Positions 16,518 through 25,807 of a stretch of 45,484 bases of DNA are shown piece after piece; positions within the stretch are counted from its first letter, which is position 1; each line of letters starts with the position of its first letter. The position numbers were made by a program, and so were the translations under genes. The DNA lies in contig JASJDS010000032.1 of NCBI GenBank assembly GCA_030065055.1, positions 1 through 45,484 of the forward strand, given 5' to 3'. Below the pieces are notes generated by a model that made no database searches, had not been told where the DNA came from, and saw only the letters and a program-made list of their open reading frames with translations. This DNA is from Calothrix sp. MO_192.B10 (GTDB lineage: Bacteria > Cyanobacteriota > Cyanobacteriia > Cyanobacteriales > Nostocaceae).

Positions 16518-16545
16518 TAGAGACGTAGCATTTCTACGTCTCTAC
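16518..16545. repeat. GTAGAGACG stem-loop repeat, copy 1
   Basis: GTAGAGACGTAG-CATT-TCTACGTCTCTAC-type palindrome, with a 12-bp stem. A second member lies at 34058-34086. Dispersed cyanobacterial repeat. Confidence 0.8.
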
Positions 16546-16590
16546 CGAAGAATGTGTTGCAATTTATTGAATCGGTATAACTTATATTAT

Positions 16591-16757
16591 AGGACTTACG
16601 CAACTGGCATATTTTTTCTGTAGGGGAGGCAAAATGCGGTGTAGATTCTCTGACCGCATTATTGCCGTTGCATGACCCTGCGATCATATTTGAACGTAGT
16701 CATCAGGCTTGTAACAGAGGCGCACCAATCACCGATTGTGACAATTGCGTAAGTCCT
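16591..16757. mobile_element. 167-bp AGGACTTACGCAA inverted-repeat element
   Basis: Left end AGGACTTACGCAACTGGCA; right end reverse-complements to AGGACTTACGCAATTGTCA. Terminal inverted repeats of ~19 bp with three mismatches bound a non-coding interior. This end sequence is common in Nostocales as a miniature element or insertion-sequence remnant. It sits between cysC and sat. Confidence 0.8.
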
Positions 16758-16780
16758 GTATTAGATTAACCCTATTTCAA

Positions 16781-17359
16781 TTATATTTTTTCTTCATATA
16801 CCTCATGATTCATGAGTTGGAATTGAGATTCGAGAGAGTGTTTTTGAATAGTACTTAAAACTTGATCTACACTCTCTTGCAAATTTTCTTTATCTGTTCT
16901 ACATTCAACTTCAGGCTGCGTTGGTGGTTCATAAGGATCATCAATCCCAGTAAAGTTTTTAATTTCTCCAGCTCTAGCTCTTTTATATAAGCCTTTCACA
17001 TCCCTTTCTTCACAAACTTTGAGTGGAGCATTGACATAAACTTCAATAAAATTACCAATCTTATGTCGAACTTCATTTCTAATCTCGCGGTATGGAGAAA
17101 TTGCCGAGACTAATACAATTACACCATTACGAGTCAGTAAATGTGCCACAAATCCAATGCGACGTATGTTCTCATCTCTATCTGCTTTACTAAAGCCTAA
17201 TCCTTTGGTGAGGTTCTCACGCACTATGTCACCATCGAGAACCTCAACTCTATATCCTTGGGAGCGAAGACTTTGCTCTACTGCTCGACAGATGGTAGTT
17301 TTACCAGCACCGCTCAAGCCTGTGAACCAAACTGTCATACCATTTTGTTGTATCTGCAT
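16781..17359 (-). CDS. cysC: Adenylylsulfate (APS) kinase
   Basis: 192 residues from the ATG at 17359, preceded by AGGAGG at six bases. The apparent upstream ATG at 17374 lies on the ribosome site itself. The P-loop GLSGAGKTT is at ~14-22, DGD (~42-44) and RENL follow, and the APS-kinase ISPYR motif is near 91-95. It phosphorylates APS to PAPS, the sulfate donor of sulfotransferases. It lies between an FkbM methyltransferase and sat in the glycan locus, and together with the sulfotransferase at 25808-26704 it forms a sulfation set. Confidence 0.95.
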   Translation of the reverse strand: MQIQQNGMTVWFTGLSGAGKTTICRAVEQSLRSQGYRVEVLDGDIVRENLTKGLGFSKADRDENIRRIGFVAHLLTRNGVIVLVSAISPYREIRNEVRHKIGNFIEVYVNAPLKVCEERDVKGLYKRARAGEIKNFTGIDDPYEPPTQPEVECRTDKENLQESVDQVLSTIQKHSLESQFQLMNHEVYEEKI

Positions 17360-17486
17360 TTCATTCCTCCTCATAACCGATAAAAATAAATTGATGCTGT
17401 TTACATCTCCTATGTATTGTAGCCATGAATTTTGGCTTTAGATGCGATCGCTCATCCGCCCGATTAAAAATCTATTAAATTGGCTG

Positions 17487-17580
17487 AGTAAGTAAGTCGG
17501 CGTAAAAAAATCAAGGTATGTCCGCAGCGTAAAGCCTACGGCTCCCGCTACGCTTAGCGCGGAGCGTGTCCGCCGGGACT
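17487..17580. repeat. Dispersed GTAAGTAAGTCGGCG and GC-rich repeats
   Basis: AGTAAGTAAGTCGGCGTAAA followed by TCAAGGTATGTC matches, in inverted orientation, the right end of the element at 33886-34016. It runs into a GC-rich palindromic block (17521-17580) of the type GCGTAAAGCCTACGGCTCC...GGAGCGTGTCCGCC that recurs in nostocalean genomes. Confidence 0.65.
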
Positions 17581-17648
17581 CAGCAATCACAAGGGTTTTT
17601 GCCCTGTAAGGATAACCAAGTTCTTAATTTTGGATAAAGTCGAGTTAA

Positions 17649-18449
17649 TTAAGGATGCGCTATGAAATAGTAATTTAGACCTTTATAGAACTGCTCTGTA
17701 AATTCTTCTCGACTAAGAGATTTATAATCATTTAACCAAGAATCCAGCAAAGAAATTTTTAACCCACATTCTAAACATAATAAATCATAAATATCTTCAG
17801 GCTGAGTTCCATAGAAGTCAGAACCTCCTAAACCATGTTCAAAGATTATGATGGGTTGATTTCTTTTAATAGTATGTTGTCCTCCTTTTAAAACTTGTAA
17901 TTCAGCACCCTCAACATCAATTTTTATCAATGATATTTTTTCATCATTGCTTATAATATCGTCTATAGTATCTGTTTTTACATCAATTGTAACTACTTTT
18001 TCATCTAGATTGATATACTGACGTTTTTGTAAACCACTATAAGCAGGATTATTAACAACATAGTTAAAGCTTGTAATACCTTTTTTGTCACTCAATGCAA
18101 TATCATATATTTTTACATTAGGTACATGAAAATTATTGAGTAAATATTCGTAAAAAATAGGTAATGGCTCAAAAGCTAAAAACTTACCTTTAGGAGAATA
18201 TTTGAGCATTAAACTTAATATATCTCCTCTATGACAGCCTATGTCAACACAAATTGAATCATCATGTAAAGCTCTCTTTAGTATTCTGGTAGTTAACCAA
18301 TCATAGTAAGCATTTCTGTCAAATTTATTCAGAAACTTTTGTTTGAAAAGAAATATCATATAAGGGACATTCTCTTCACCAAATAACAATTGCAGTAATT
18401 TGTGTAATACTAGCTTTATTTGTACTTTTTTATTCATACTAATCATCAT
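17649..18449 (-). CDS. FkbM-family methyltransferase
   Basis: 266 residues. The SAM-binding motif CVDIGCHRGDILSLML is at ~78-93, FLAFEPLP at ~110-117, and IKIDVEGAELQVLKGG at ~171-186 is the FkbM hallmark. FkbM proteins O-methylate sugars or other hydroxyls; in a polysaccharide locus a sugar hydroxyl of the repeat unit is the likely target (inferred). The gene is visibly more AT-rich than sat or cysC, which may reflect independent acquisition. Start alternatives at residues 1, 2 or 5 cannot be separated. Confidence 0.88.
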   Translation of the reverse strand: MMISMNKKVQIKLVLHKLLQLLFGEENVPYMIFLFKQKFLNKFDRNAYYDWLTTRILKRALHDDSICVDIGCHRGDILSLMLKYSPKGKFLAFEPLPIFYEYLLNNFHVPNVKIYDIALSDKKGITSFNYVVNNPAYSGLQKRQYINLDEKVVTIDVKTDTIDDIISNDEKISLIKIDVEGAELQVLKGGQHTIKRNQPIIIFEHGLGGSDFYGTQPEDIYDLLCLECGLKISLLDSWLNDYKSLSREEFTEQFYKGLNYYFIAHP

Positions 18450-18629
18450 AGAGTTTATTAATTAAATGATATGCGGAATAGGGAATTAGGCTTTTCCATA
18501 ACTCCTGAAACTTATGCCTATACAAGCTGATAGCTTCTGATACTAGGATACCTTTTTAGCGATCGCCCCTTGACTCTCTGGATTTTCTATCATAGATGTA
18601 AATAGCTCAAGGAGCATAGATTCTGTTAA

Positions 18630-19400
18630 CTAAATCAGTTTAAGTAAACTGAATTTTTGTCTAATAACTAGCCATATAAAGGTTGTGTTACCAATTAAAT
18701 AACGTTCCCATAAACGCTTAGGTTCTACAATTAAGCGAAAAAACCATTCGAGACCATTTTTCTGCATTATCCTTGGTGCTCTTTTTACCATACCAGCGAC
18801 TAATTCAAAACTAACTCCTATGCCAATTGAGACTGGAACACCGAGCTTTAGGTAATTCTCATATATCCAATACTCTTGTTTTGGAGCCCCTAACCCGACA
18901 AAGAGAATATCGGGTGCTGCTGCAACAATAGCAGAGTTCATTTTTTGTAACTCTATGGAGTCTGACTCAAATCCGTAGGGCGGACAATAAGTACCAACAA
19001 TGTTGAGGCTAGGATGTCTTGCTTTCAATACCTGCATGACTTTATCTGCGGCTCTAGGACGACCACCTAACAGAAAAACTTTCAGCCCTCTCTCAGCACT
19101 AATTTTACATAACTGCTCGAATAGATCGGTTCCATTTACTCGACCAGACAGAGGGGTATTAAATAACTTTGCTGCCCATAAAAGAGGAACACCATCCGGT
19201 ACTGCAAGAAAAGCGTTACGATAGATTTCACGAAAATGAGCATCACGTTGTAACGTCACAATATGCTGTGCATTGGGTGTTACAACATATTGGGGAGCAT
19301 TTCTTGAAACTGCACGATCTGCGATTAGGTCTACAACCTCATCAAACGAGTATCCATCAACTTGGATATTGCAGATATTGACTCTATTTAGATAGTACAT
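18630..19400 (-). CDS. WecG/TagA/CpsF-family glycosyltransferase (GT26)
   Basis: 256 residues, the normal length. Family motifs are VTPNAQHIV (~40-48), VPDGVPLLWA (~68-77), RVNGTDLF (~87-94), LLGGRPRAA and FVGLGAPKQEYW (~167-178). These enzymes add the second sugar (ManNAc- or ManNAcA-type in characterised members) onto an undecaprenyl-linked sugar, so it probably follows the WbaP-type enzyme of this locus. The C-terminal basic/amphipathic region (LWERYLIGN...) fits peripheral membrane attachment. Confidence 0.9.
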   Translation of the reverse strand: MYYLNRVNICNIQVDGYSFDEVVDLIADRAVSRNAPQYVVTPNAQHIVTLQRDAHFREIYRNAFLAVPDGVPLLWAAKLFNTPLSGRVNGTDLFEQLCKISAERGLKVFLLGGRPRAADKVMQVLKARHPSLNIVGTYCPPYGFESDSIELQKMNSAIVAAAPDILFVGLGAPKQEYWIYENYLKLGVPVSIGIGVSFELVAGMVKRAPRIMQKNGLEWFFRLIVEPKRLWERYLIGNTTFIWLVIRQKFSLLKLI

Positions 19401-19454
19401 AAATCTGTATGAAAGTGAACAAATTAGAATATCAATTGCACTGTAAATTAACTA

Positions 19455-20294
19455 CTACCAAGTTCCATACTTACCTGAGGTAAAAATACCAAATTTTTGC
19501 CTGAGATAAGCTTTGATTTTCATAATGATCAACGGATCAAGATTTTTAATCGGAGAAGTCACTAGTTCCCTCAAAACGAAATTGATGTAGAATAAACGAC
19601 GCTTATTTTTTATATTTCCTGTTTTTTGTTCAACAAATTTAGAACCTACTCGCCAACCTTCTTGAATCATTCTCAACCTATTTTTCCTTTGACCGCTCAT
19701 TCCATCAAGGGAGTAAGAAGCAAGAGGGGTATCAACATAACGGAAATGATATCCAGATGTGTAAGCTCGAAAGATGAAGTCGTAGTCAGCAGCAATGGCA
19801 TAACTTAAATCAAACAGACCTATACTGTCGTAGACTGAGCTTTTGACAAAACAGCTAGGATGATTAAGGGTAAATTGAAATACCAGATTCTCCAATTCTC
19901 CGGGAATAAAAGTATTCAAATAATTACCATGACTATAGTTATCAATGGGAGAGTAAACTATGGAAGCATCTGTTTCTTTTGCAAAGATAGTTTCTACAAT
20001 TTTTAATGCTCCATTATTATACCAATCATCAGCATTAATAATACCTATGATATCACCCGTGGCATGAGTAATTCCCTTATTCATAGCATCATAAGCACCT
20101 CGATCTTTTTCCGAAATAAAGATATCGATTTTATCCAAGTAACGATTAATTATTTCGACAGTTCCATCACTAGAACCACCATCAACCACAATATACTCTA
20201 ATTCAGATTCAATTTTTTGATTGATGACACTCTGTATCGTTTTTTCAATAGTATGAACCGAATTGTATATGGGCGTAACAATTGATATCTTCAT
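19455..20294 (-). CDS. Glycosyltransferase family 2
   Basis: 279 residues. GT-A fold nucleotide-sugar motifs: ISIVTPIYNS at the N-terminus, VVDGGSSDGT (~37-46) and a metal-binding INADDW (~86-91). It resembles the WcaA/colanic-type GT2 group with a C-terminal lipid-proximal basic region. It adds one sugar of the repeat unit; donor and linkage cannot be deduced. AGGAG lies upstream of the ATG at a long spacing of 12 bases. Confidence 0.88.
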   Translation of the reverse strand: MKISIVTPIYNSVHTIEKTIQSVINQKIESELEYIVVDGGSSDGTVEIINRYLDKIDIFISEKDRGAYDAMNKGITHATGDIIGIINADDWYNNGALKIVETIFAKETDASIVYSPIDNYSHGNYLNTFIPGELENLVFQFTLNHPSCFVKSSVYDSIGLFDLSYAIAADYDFIFRAYTSGYHFRYVDTPLASYSLDGMSGQRKNRLRMIQEGWRVGSKFVEQKTGNIKNKRRLFYINFVLRELVTSPIKNLDPLIIMKIKAYLRQKFGIFTSGKYGTW

Positions 20295-20387
20295 TATCTT
20301 TTGCTGCTCCTATTCTGACTCTTGATAAATCCCTTCAACTCAGTTACTTGCAAAAAGTGACCAAAAAATAAACTGGATACAAGCCCC

Positions 20388-21611
20388 TCAATTCATCTGT
20401 GGAGTAATTAATACTTTTGACTTTTGACTTTTGATTTTTGACTTCGGCAAACCGGTAGATATGTCTTGAATTGCATCATCTATAGTCTGAAGGAACTCAT
20501 CTCGTCGAGTACAATACCAATTTTTTGCGTCATCACAATAGTGGTCAGTCGATGATAATGCAGCTGCTGAAACAAGATATTGGGCAAACTTCTCTGGATT
20601 TTCAGTTACGGTAATTGTTGATGGTGGGTGAGAAATTCCTCGCATAGCTATGGGAGTAGCTACGATTAGAGAACCTGAACCAATAGCATCTAAAGTTTTA
20701 ATTTGTATGCCACTTCCACTAAGAGTAGGAATAGCAACAACCTTTGCTTGAGCCATAAACTCTTGAGCATCAGGTACGACACCCCGATAGGTGACATTTG
20801 GGTATTTACCCCTCAGCCAATCAGCACCTTTACCTGCAATATGAATTGATAAGTGAGTAGGCAAATAAGGATAAACAGATTCGAGAAACCATTGCAGTGC
20901 TTCTATATTCGCCTTCCATGACCAACTACCTAGCAAACCTATATCGAAGCACTTAGTCATGGCTTTATGTTGTAAATTTGTCAAATTTGGTGGAATGGCA
21001 AATGTTTTAGTTTTACCTAATCTCCCAAGTTGATCCAAGTATTTACTATCATGCTCAGTAAGTGTCCAAACTTGTTCACTTATACATAATAAACGTTCCT
21101 CTAGAACTCTAATTAAAACTGCTTCACGCTGATAAATGAACTTTGATAATAAATTACCGACCTTTTTAAAATTATCTTCGTATATCTGATGTTCAACATT
21201 ATGAGCTATAAAAATCAATTTGATCTTAGTGTCAATAAAACGTTCTATCCAACCTAGCTGAGCGTGGTCAATGATAATAATGTCATAATCTTCAGTCGCA
21301 AGTAGTTTGTTGACTAAATTAATGTAGGTATGGGAGTAATATTTTGCTGATGAATATGGAAGACCTTTCAAAAAGCTGAAAAACAGCCAAATCAAGGCAT
21401 CAAATTTGGATTTACTGGTTTCCGTATATCGTTCATCAACTACAAAGGTGTCTTGGGGATTATGTTCTAGAGTATCCCCTTTTCGGAGATATCCTACAAC
21501 TGAAACTTTATGTCCATTGTGCCTGAGAGCATCAATAAAGCACTGCGATGCTACTTCACCTCCGTTGCAGTTTTTGCTAAGAAGAATCGTTGTTAGAAAA
21601 ATAATTTTCAT
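20388..21611 (-). CDS. Glycosyltransferase family 4
   Basis: 407 residues. GT-B fold: an N-terminal acceptor domain opening IFLTTILLSKNCNGGEVA, and a C-terminal domain with GLLGSWSWKANIEALQWFL (~226-244), GKGADWL and the nucleotide-binding VVAIPTLSGSGIQIKTLDA (~296-314). It transfers a sugar in repeat-unit assembly (inferred). The last ~15 residues (KSKIKSQKSK...) are encoded by the heptameric repeat at 20412-20444 and look like an acquired tail rather than part of the fold. Confidence 0.87.
   Translation of the reverse strand: MKIIFLTTILLSKNCNGGEVASQCFIDALRHNGHKVSVVGYLRKGDTLEHNPQDTFVVDERYTETSKSKFDALIWLFFSFLKGLPYSSAKYYSHTYINLVNKLLATEDYDIIIIDHAQLGWIERFIDTKIKLIFIAHNVEHQIYEDNFKKVGNLLSKFIYQREAVLIRVLEERLLCISEQVWTLTEHDSKYLDQLGRLGKTKTFAIPPNLTNLQHKAMTKCFDIGLLGSWSWKANIEALQWFLESVYPYLPTHLSIHIAGKGADWLRGKYPNVTYRGVVPDAQEFMAQAKVVAIPTLSGSGIQIKTLDAIGSGSLIVATPIAMRGISHPPSTITVTENPEKFAQYLVSAAALSSTDHYCDDAKNWYCTRRDEFLQTIDDAIQDISTGLPKSKIKSQKSKVLITPQMN
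20412..20444. repeat. Heptameric tandem repeat inside a coding 3' end
   Basis: Repeated (T)ACTTTTG units (ACTTTTGACTTTTGACTTTTG then a variant unit) form a short tandem repeat of the nostocalean heptamer type. On the minus strand it reads as Lys/Ser codons in frame with the glycosyltransferase gene and precedes its stop. Confidence 0.75.
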
Positions 21612-21768
21612 AGACAGTGCTGGTTTCGTGTTTTAAAGCTAAGCTCAAGGAATAACATTGATTTAAAAAAATATTCAATGCATATATCCTACATATTAGA
21701 CATCTCCGGAAATGAGATATTAGCCCTGACTGCACAAGGCTTTTATATTCTTTTTCGGAGATGTCTAT

Positions 21769-23052
21769 TCAGTTGGAAATGACCATAGAAGTTTGCGTAG
21801 AATCCTTAGGTCTATTCAAATTTTGCTCAAGTTGAATTTTTTCATAGTATTGAGAAATTTCCTCTACCTTCAGAGACCAAGTTTGCGTCTTGGCGAATTC
21901 ATAGCCAATTCTGCCCATTTTTCGACGTTCTTCTGGATTTTTATACATATACTCGACAGCTTGAGCTAGTGCCCTAACACTCTCATTCGGATTTGTTACT
22001 GGCACTTTAATGCCAGCACCATTAGGCACAAAATCTCTTGCTCCATGATGGTTCAAAGTAATCATTGGTAGTGCTTGCGACATAGCTTCCAGCAATTGAG
22101 CCCCAGAAGAGTCGCGTAAGCTATTGAAGATAAAAACATCACTGTCTAAATATGCTTTCTTGACTTCTGTCCAGGGAATATGACCACGATACTCTACCTT
22201 ACCTTCTAAACCATATTCTTTGATCCATTTAGGTATGTAATGGTCTAAAGAACCACGACCTAAGATGGTCAATTTAAAAGGGATCGAAGGGCTGACCTTC
22301 GAGAGTGCTTCAAAGGTCAGAGGCAACCCCTTCCTTGGAATTACCTTACCAACCCAAAGCAGTTGTAGCTCCTGAGAGGATGATCTGGTTGGAAGAGCCT
22401 GAAGAAAGTAGTCCTCAGGTAAGCCAAGATCCAACAATAATTCAACACGGTGAGCACCCAATTGCCGAGCTAGCTTAGCCGTTTCCTGGTTAGTTGCAAA
22501 AACCAAGTCAGTCTGACTAAAATTTCGACGTAACAGAGGATTTAGAAAGATTAATCGGGTAGAAACCAAAGAACGCAGAGCTTCTGCACTCCACCCTTTG
22601 AGGAAGTATTTCTTAAAAGCTGCTGGAGCAACTTGCCCTCCGCCACAAGGACCAAAAATAAAGGGTTTGTTGAGACGCCAAAGCGATGAACCAGCTTGTA
22701 GGCTGCCCATGTTCAGATGGTGGACTACATCAAATCCATACACTTGATCTAATTGCTGCGCTGCATCATATGCTCGCTGCTGCCACGCTAAGTAATGCAA
22801 AATGCCCCATAATTTTTGGGGGATATAACGCTTGTAGGGTGTCATCCAAGCCGGATGAGCAACAGGTATGACATGAAAATTTGCCTGGGGCTGAGATGTT
22901 AGTACCTGTTCAATTTTGACCAGGTTCTCTACAGGAGTCATCACCCAAACTTCGTGTCCTAGCTTAGCAAGCTGCCACGGGTAGTTCCAGCCCGTTCCTT
23001 CTTCCCTCCCTTCATCTGGTATACAGGCGTATGCAGCGATCAATATCTTCAT
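21769..23052 (-). CDS. Glycosyltransferase family 4
   Basis: 427 residues from the ATG at 23052 (MKILIAAYAC). GAGAG nine bases upstream suits this start better than the ATG two codons earlier. GT-B enzyme: PCGGGQVAP (~136-144), then LLWVGKVIPRKGLPLTFEAL (~235-254), LTILGRGSL, VFIFNSLRDSSGAQLLEAM (~311-329) including the E of the EX7E-type motif, and a C-terminal GYEFAKTQTWSLK. It uses a nucleotide-sugar donor for repeat-unit synthesis at the cytosolic face of the membrane; specificity unknown. Confidence 0.9.
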   Translation of the reverse strand: MKILIAAYACIPDEGREEGTGWNYPWQLAKLGHEVWVMTPVENLVKIEQVLTSQPQANFHVIPVAHPAWMTPYKRYIPQKLWGILHYLAWQQRAYDAAQQLDQVYGFDVVHHLNMGSLQAGSSLWRLNKPFIFGPCGGGQVAPAAFKKYFLKGWSAEALRSLVSTRLIFLNPLLRRNFSQTDLVFATNQETAKLARQLGAHRVELLLDLGLPEDYFLQALPTRSSSQELQLLWVGKVIPRKGLPLTFEALSKVSPSIPFKLTILGRGSLDHYIPKWIKEYGLEGKVEYRGHIPWTEVKKAYLDSDVFIFNSLRDSSGAQLLEAMSQALPMITLNHHGARDFVPNGAGIKVPVTNPNESVRALAQAVEYMYKNPEERRKMGRIGYEFAKTQTWSLKVEEISQYYEKIQLEQNLNRPKDSTQTSMVISN

Positions 23053-23213
23053 TGCCATTATCTCTCTAAATCAATAAAAAAGTTGATGTTTAGGTATTTA
23101 CAGATAGGTGAAATATGTTTTTCCGGTTAAGTATTTAATTCTTTTACCACTATCAAGTCCTGAATAGTCTAGTCTAAGAGGGTGTTTATAAAATAAATAT
23201 AAAAGCGATCGCA

Positions 23214-24464
23214 CTAAGCTACTTTCTTTATAGCGGTACTCAAGTGGTATTGTTTTCGGATTCGATGCTGCTGAACAAGCGTAGAGAGAGATATTGCTAC
23301 ATAGAAAGACCACATTGAACCAGCTCCCAAGATACCACCACTATCAGACCAACTAAATAAAAATATAGCAACTAAGCTTTGGAACATCCAAAAAATGGCT
23401 ATTTTTTCATCTATCTTTAGAGTTGAATTAAAGAGACGAATGCTCCTTATAAAAAGCAAGAAAAAATTAACAATATATAAAGATAAGCCTACCCATCCTA
23501 ACTGTAAAAGTACTTCCAAAAAACTATTATGAGCATTAAATCTTACTCCCGCATTAGCGCCACCTGCTCCTGTTAGTGCCCATGAATTGTCCAAGACGTA
23601 GAAAGCTTCATCGGAAGTCCAAAATCCAGCATAACCATAACCGAACCAAGGTCTTTCCCTGATTTTATCGAACATTAAATCCCATATATCTGTACGTCCA
23701 CTGAAGGTTAGGCTCTTTCCTAAAATATCAACTAGAATAGTTTCCAAATTTCCCAACAATAATACAATAGCACTGCCACCTAACAATAACGAAATAGAGA
23801 GCAGAACTACCCGCACTTTATAATGTTGCATGACAACTTTATAAAGAGGAAACATACATACTAAGACACCAAAAATTAGATAAGCTGATTTGCTCTGAGA
23901 AAGAAAAATAAGAACTGCGGCAATACCGAATCCAAACCAAGCAAACCAATTTTGCTTCCCTCTCTTGAGAGCAGTAGTCAGGAAAAGTATCGCTGCAAAG
24001 GTAACTGTTTTAGCCAGATGATTTTTATAAGCAAAGATACCTCTCCAAGGAACATCAATTGGACCAATTCCAACGATTAAACTAAGAAAGATGGTTAACC
24101 CAAAAACCCAAGCCCATAAACGTATCTGCTCTTTAAAGCTATAACGAGTCGCTAAGTATGCCCCAAATACTGTCGAACGCACTAAGGCTTTAACCTCATT
24201 TAGGGTATAGTCTGGAGCAGCAGACCATAAAATTGAAGTTAAGGAAGCCCCGAGCAAAAGCAGTAGCAAGATATCTCTTGTAGAAACATAGATGAAACGT
24301 TTCCAGCTCCCAATAACTAAAATGCCAAGAATTCCGTAGCTTGCAGCTTTAAGAAGTTGGCTCATGGAAGGAGGCAAAGAGATACCCAGGAAAGCTAGAA
24401 GCAATAGAACAGTTATAGCTGGTTCTAACCTCCTCGCCAAACGCTGAAATGCCTGAAGATTCAA
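23214..24464 (-). CDS. O-antigen ligase / Wzy-type polymerase
   Basis: 416-residue polytopic membrane protein with about eleven hydrophobic segments. It has a long periplasmic loop (~260-325) containing RTDIWDLMFDKIRERPWFGYGYAGFW and, later, NAHNSFLEVLLQLGWVG, the conserved His-containing signature of the WaaL/Wzy (ExoQ-like) family. It polymerises, or transfers, lipid-linked repeat units outside the inner membrane. The start is TTG at 24464, supported by GGAGG seven bases upstream. It is the only polymerase candidate in the locus. Confidence 0.88.
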   Translation of the reverse strand: MNLQAFQRLARRLEPAITVLLLLAFLGISLPPSMSQLLKAASYGILGILVIGSWKRFIYVSTRDILLLLLLGASLTSILWSAAPDYTLNEVKALVRSTVFGAYLATRYSFKEQIRLWAWVFGLTIFLSLIVGIGPIDVPWRGIFAYKNHLAKTVTFAAILFLTTALKRGKQNWFAWFGFGIAAVLIFLSQSKSAYLIFGVLVCMFPLYKVVMQHYKVRVVLLSISLLLGGSAIVLLLGNLETILVDILGKSLTFSGRTDIWDLMFDKIRERPWFGYGYAGFWTSDEAFYVLDNSWALTGAGGANAGVRFNAHNSFLEVLLQLGWVGLSLYIVNFFLLFIRSIRLFNSTLKIDEKIAIFWMFQSLVAIFLFSWSDSGGILGAGSMWSFYVAISLSTLVQQHRIRKQYHLSTAIKKVA

Positions 24465-24477
24465 TGTCTATCCTCCA
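24463..24477 (-). promoter_or_regulatory. Ribosome site deciding a TTG start
   Basis: Minus strand GGAGGATAGACATTG: a full GGAGG lies seven bases before the TTG that opens the polymerase frame, and no in-frame ATG lies nearby. The weak start codon may keep the level of this membrane polymerase low. Confidence 0.7.
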
Positions 24478-24518
24478 ATGATTTAAAGTAGCTCACAAAT
24501 AGCTTAAGTCTAACGTTT

Positions 24519-25781
24519 TCAGGGCTTGCATCCAGTCAAAATCTCATTAAAAAGAGACGAGTAACGGCGTGCTTGAATTTCCAGGGTAAAATCTTGTTCT
24601 GCTTTCTCACGGGCGCGGTGGGACAACTTCTGATACCTATCTTCGTTCTCTAGCACCCAGGCAATTCCTTTAGCCAAATCTTCAATTTTATAGGGTTGGG
24701 CTAAGTAGCCATTTTTCTGATGCTCAATCATATCTGGCATACCGCCAATGTTGAAGGCAACGGAGGGAGTCCCACAGGCTATAGCCTCCAGCACGGTATT
24801 TGGTAAGTTATCTTCAACTGAAGGCAAGACAAATACATCGGCGGCTGAATATACTAGTGCTAGGGAAAGGTCATCACTGAATGTACCTAGGTAGTGAGTT
24901 TTAAAACCAAACTCAGGCGGATTTTCTGGTTGAGAAGCTCCAAAAATCACTAACTCTAACCTATCTTGCCATCCAGATTGACTTAGCTCTTGCAGTGCTG
25001 GTTGCAACAGGTGAAATCCTTTTCTTTTGTCACTGGTTGCTTTTAATGACCCAAATAGAATCAGTTGCTTATCTTGAGGTAAACGTAGTATTTCTCTTGC
25101 TACCTGTCGATTGATTGGTCTGTAATTTTCCGTATCGAGACCATAGGGGATTAGTTCGATTCGTAAATCCTTGAACAAGGAACTGGAACCAGCACACTTG
25201 GCTAACCATGAGCTAGGGGTAGCAATAGTCAAGTTGAGATTTTTCTTCCAAGCTTTAGCTTTGCGTTGCCATACCCAACGAGATAAATCCCATTTTTTAC
25301 TACTACCAAGTTGAGGACAGGCACCACAAGATGCAGTGTAGCGGGAGCAATCCCAACTGTAATGACACCCCCCAGTAAATGCCCACATATCATGAAGCGT
25401 CCAGATAACGGGTTGCTTAAACTTGGCAATTGTTTCAATCTGAACAAATGCTTCATTAATCCAATGTAGGTTAATGATGTCAGGATTGAGCTGCTCAACT
25501 TTGGGGATGACTTTATCTGGAAGCCACTGAGAAGAAAATCTACCAGTACTCAAACGTTGAGGATAAAACTTATCGGGCAAGTTATCAAAAGTAATCCTCA
25601 TCTTCGCAATGCTCTGTGAAACCCTACTTTTTGGTGCTAATACTGCCTTATCATTGCTAGATTTATTTTGCACCAACATCTGAGAGGTGACACCAATACC
25701 TTGTAAGCCTTGGTGTAAGCGATAAGTAGCACGAGCTGCTCCACCATTAATATCAGAGTTGCTCAGATGTAAAACTTTCAT
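24519..25781 (-). CDS. Glycosyltransferase family 4
   Basis: 420 residues from the ATG at 25781 (MKVLHLSNSDINGGAARATY). The frame is open to 25823 but that would overlap the sulfotransferase and add 14 atypical residues. GT-B fold with the GGAARAT acceptor-site loop and HDMWAFTGGCHYSWDC...CGACPQLG (~130-155), a cysteine cluster common in this GT4 subgroup. The donor site has LILFGSLKATSDKRKGFHLL and ADVFVLPSVEDNLPNTVLEA, with the EX7E glutamates. It builds the repeat unit; sugar unknown. Confidence 0.9.
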   Translation of the reverse strand: MKVLHLSNSDINGGAARATYRLHQGLQGIGVTSQMLVQNKSSNDKAVLAPKSRVSQSIAKMRITFDNLPDKFYPQRLSTGRFSSQWLPDKVIPKVEQLNPDIINLHWINEAFVQIETIAKFKQPVIWTLHDMWAFTGGCHYSWDCSRYTASCGACPQLGSSKKWDLSRWVWQRKAKAWKKNLNLTIATPSSWLAKCAGSSSLFKDLRIELIPYGLDTENYRPINRQVAREILRLPQDKQLILFGSLKATSDKRKGFHLLQPALQELSQSGWQDRLELVIFGASQPENPPEFGFKTHYLGTFSDDLSLALVYSAADVFVLPSVEDNLPNTVLEAIACGTPSVAFNIGGMPDMIEHQKNGYLAQPYKIEDLAKGIAWVLENEDRYQKLSHRAREKAEQDFTLEIQARRYSSLFNEILTGCKP

Positions 25782-25807
25782 TATTGATATTCGATAATTG
25801 AGGTAAC

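Larger units (their letters stand above)
16405..16780. other. Intergenic stretch between cysC and sat filled with repeats
   Basis: 376 bp without a gene. It contains a GTAGAGACGTAG stem-loop at 16518-16545 and a 167-bp inverted-repeat element at 16591-16757. The insertions separate two genes that would otherwise be expected side by side. Confidence 0.65.

Noticed and set aside
16424-16687. 87-residue open frame between cysC and sat
   Set aside because: It runs through the GTAGAGACG stem-loop and the AGGACTTACGCAA mobile element and overlaps the sat start region.
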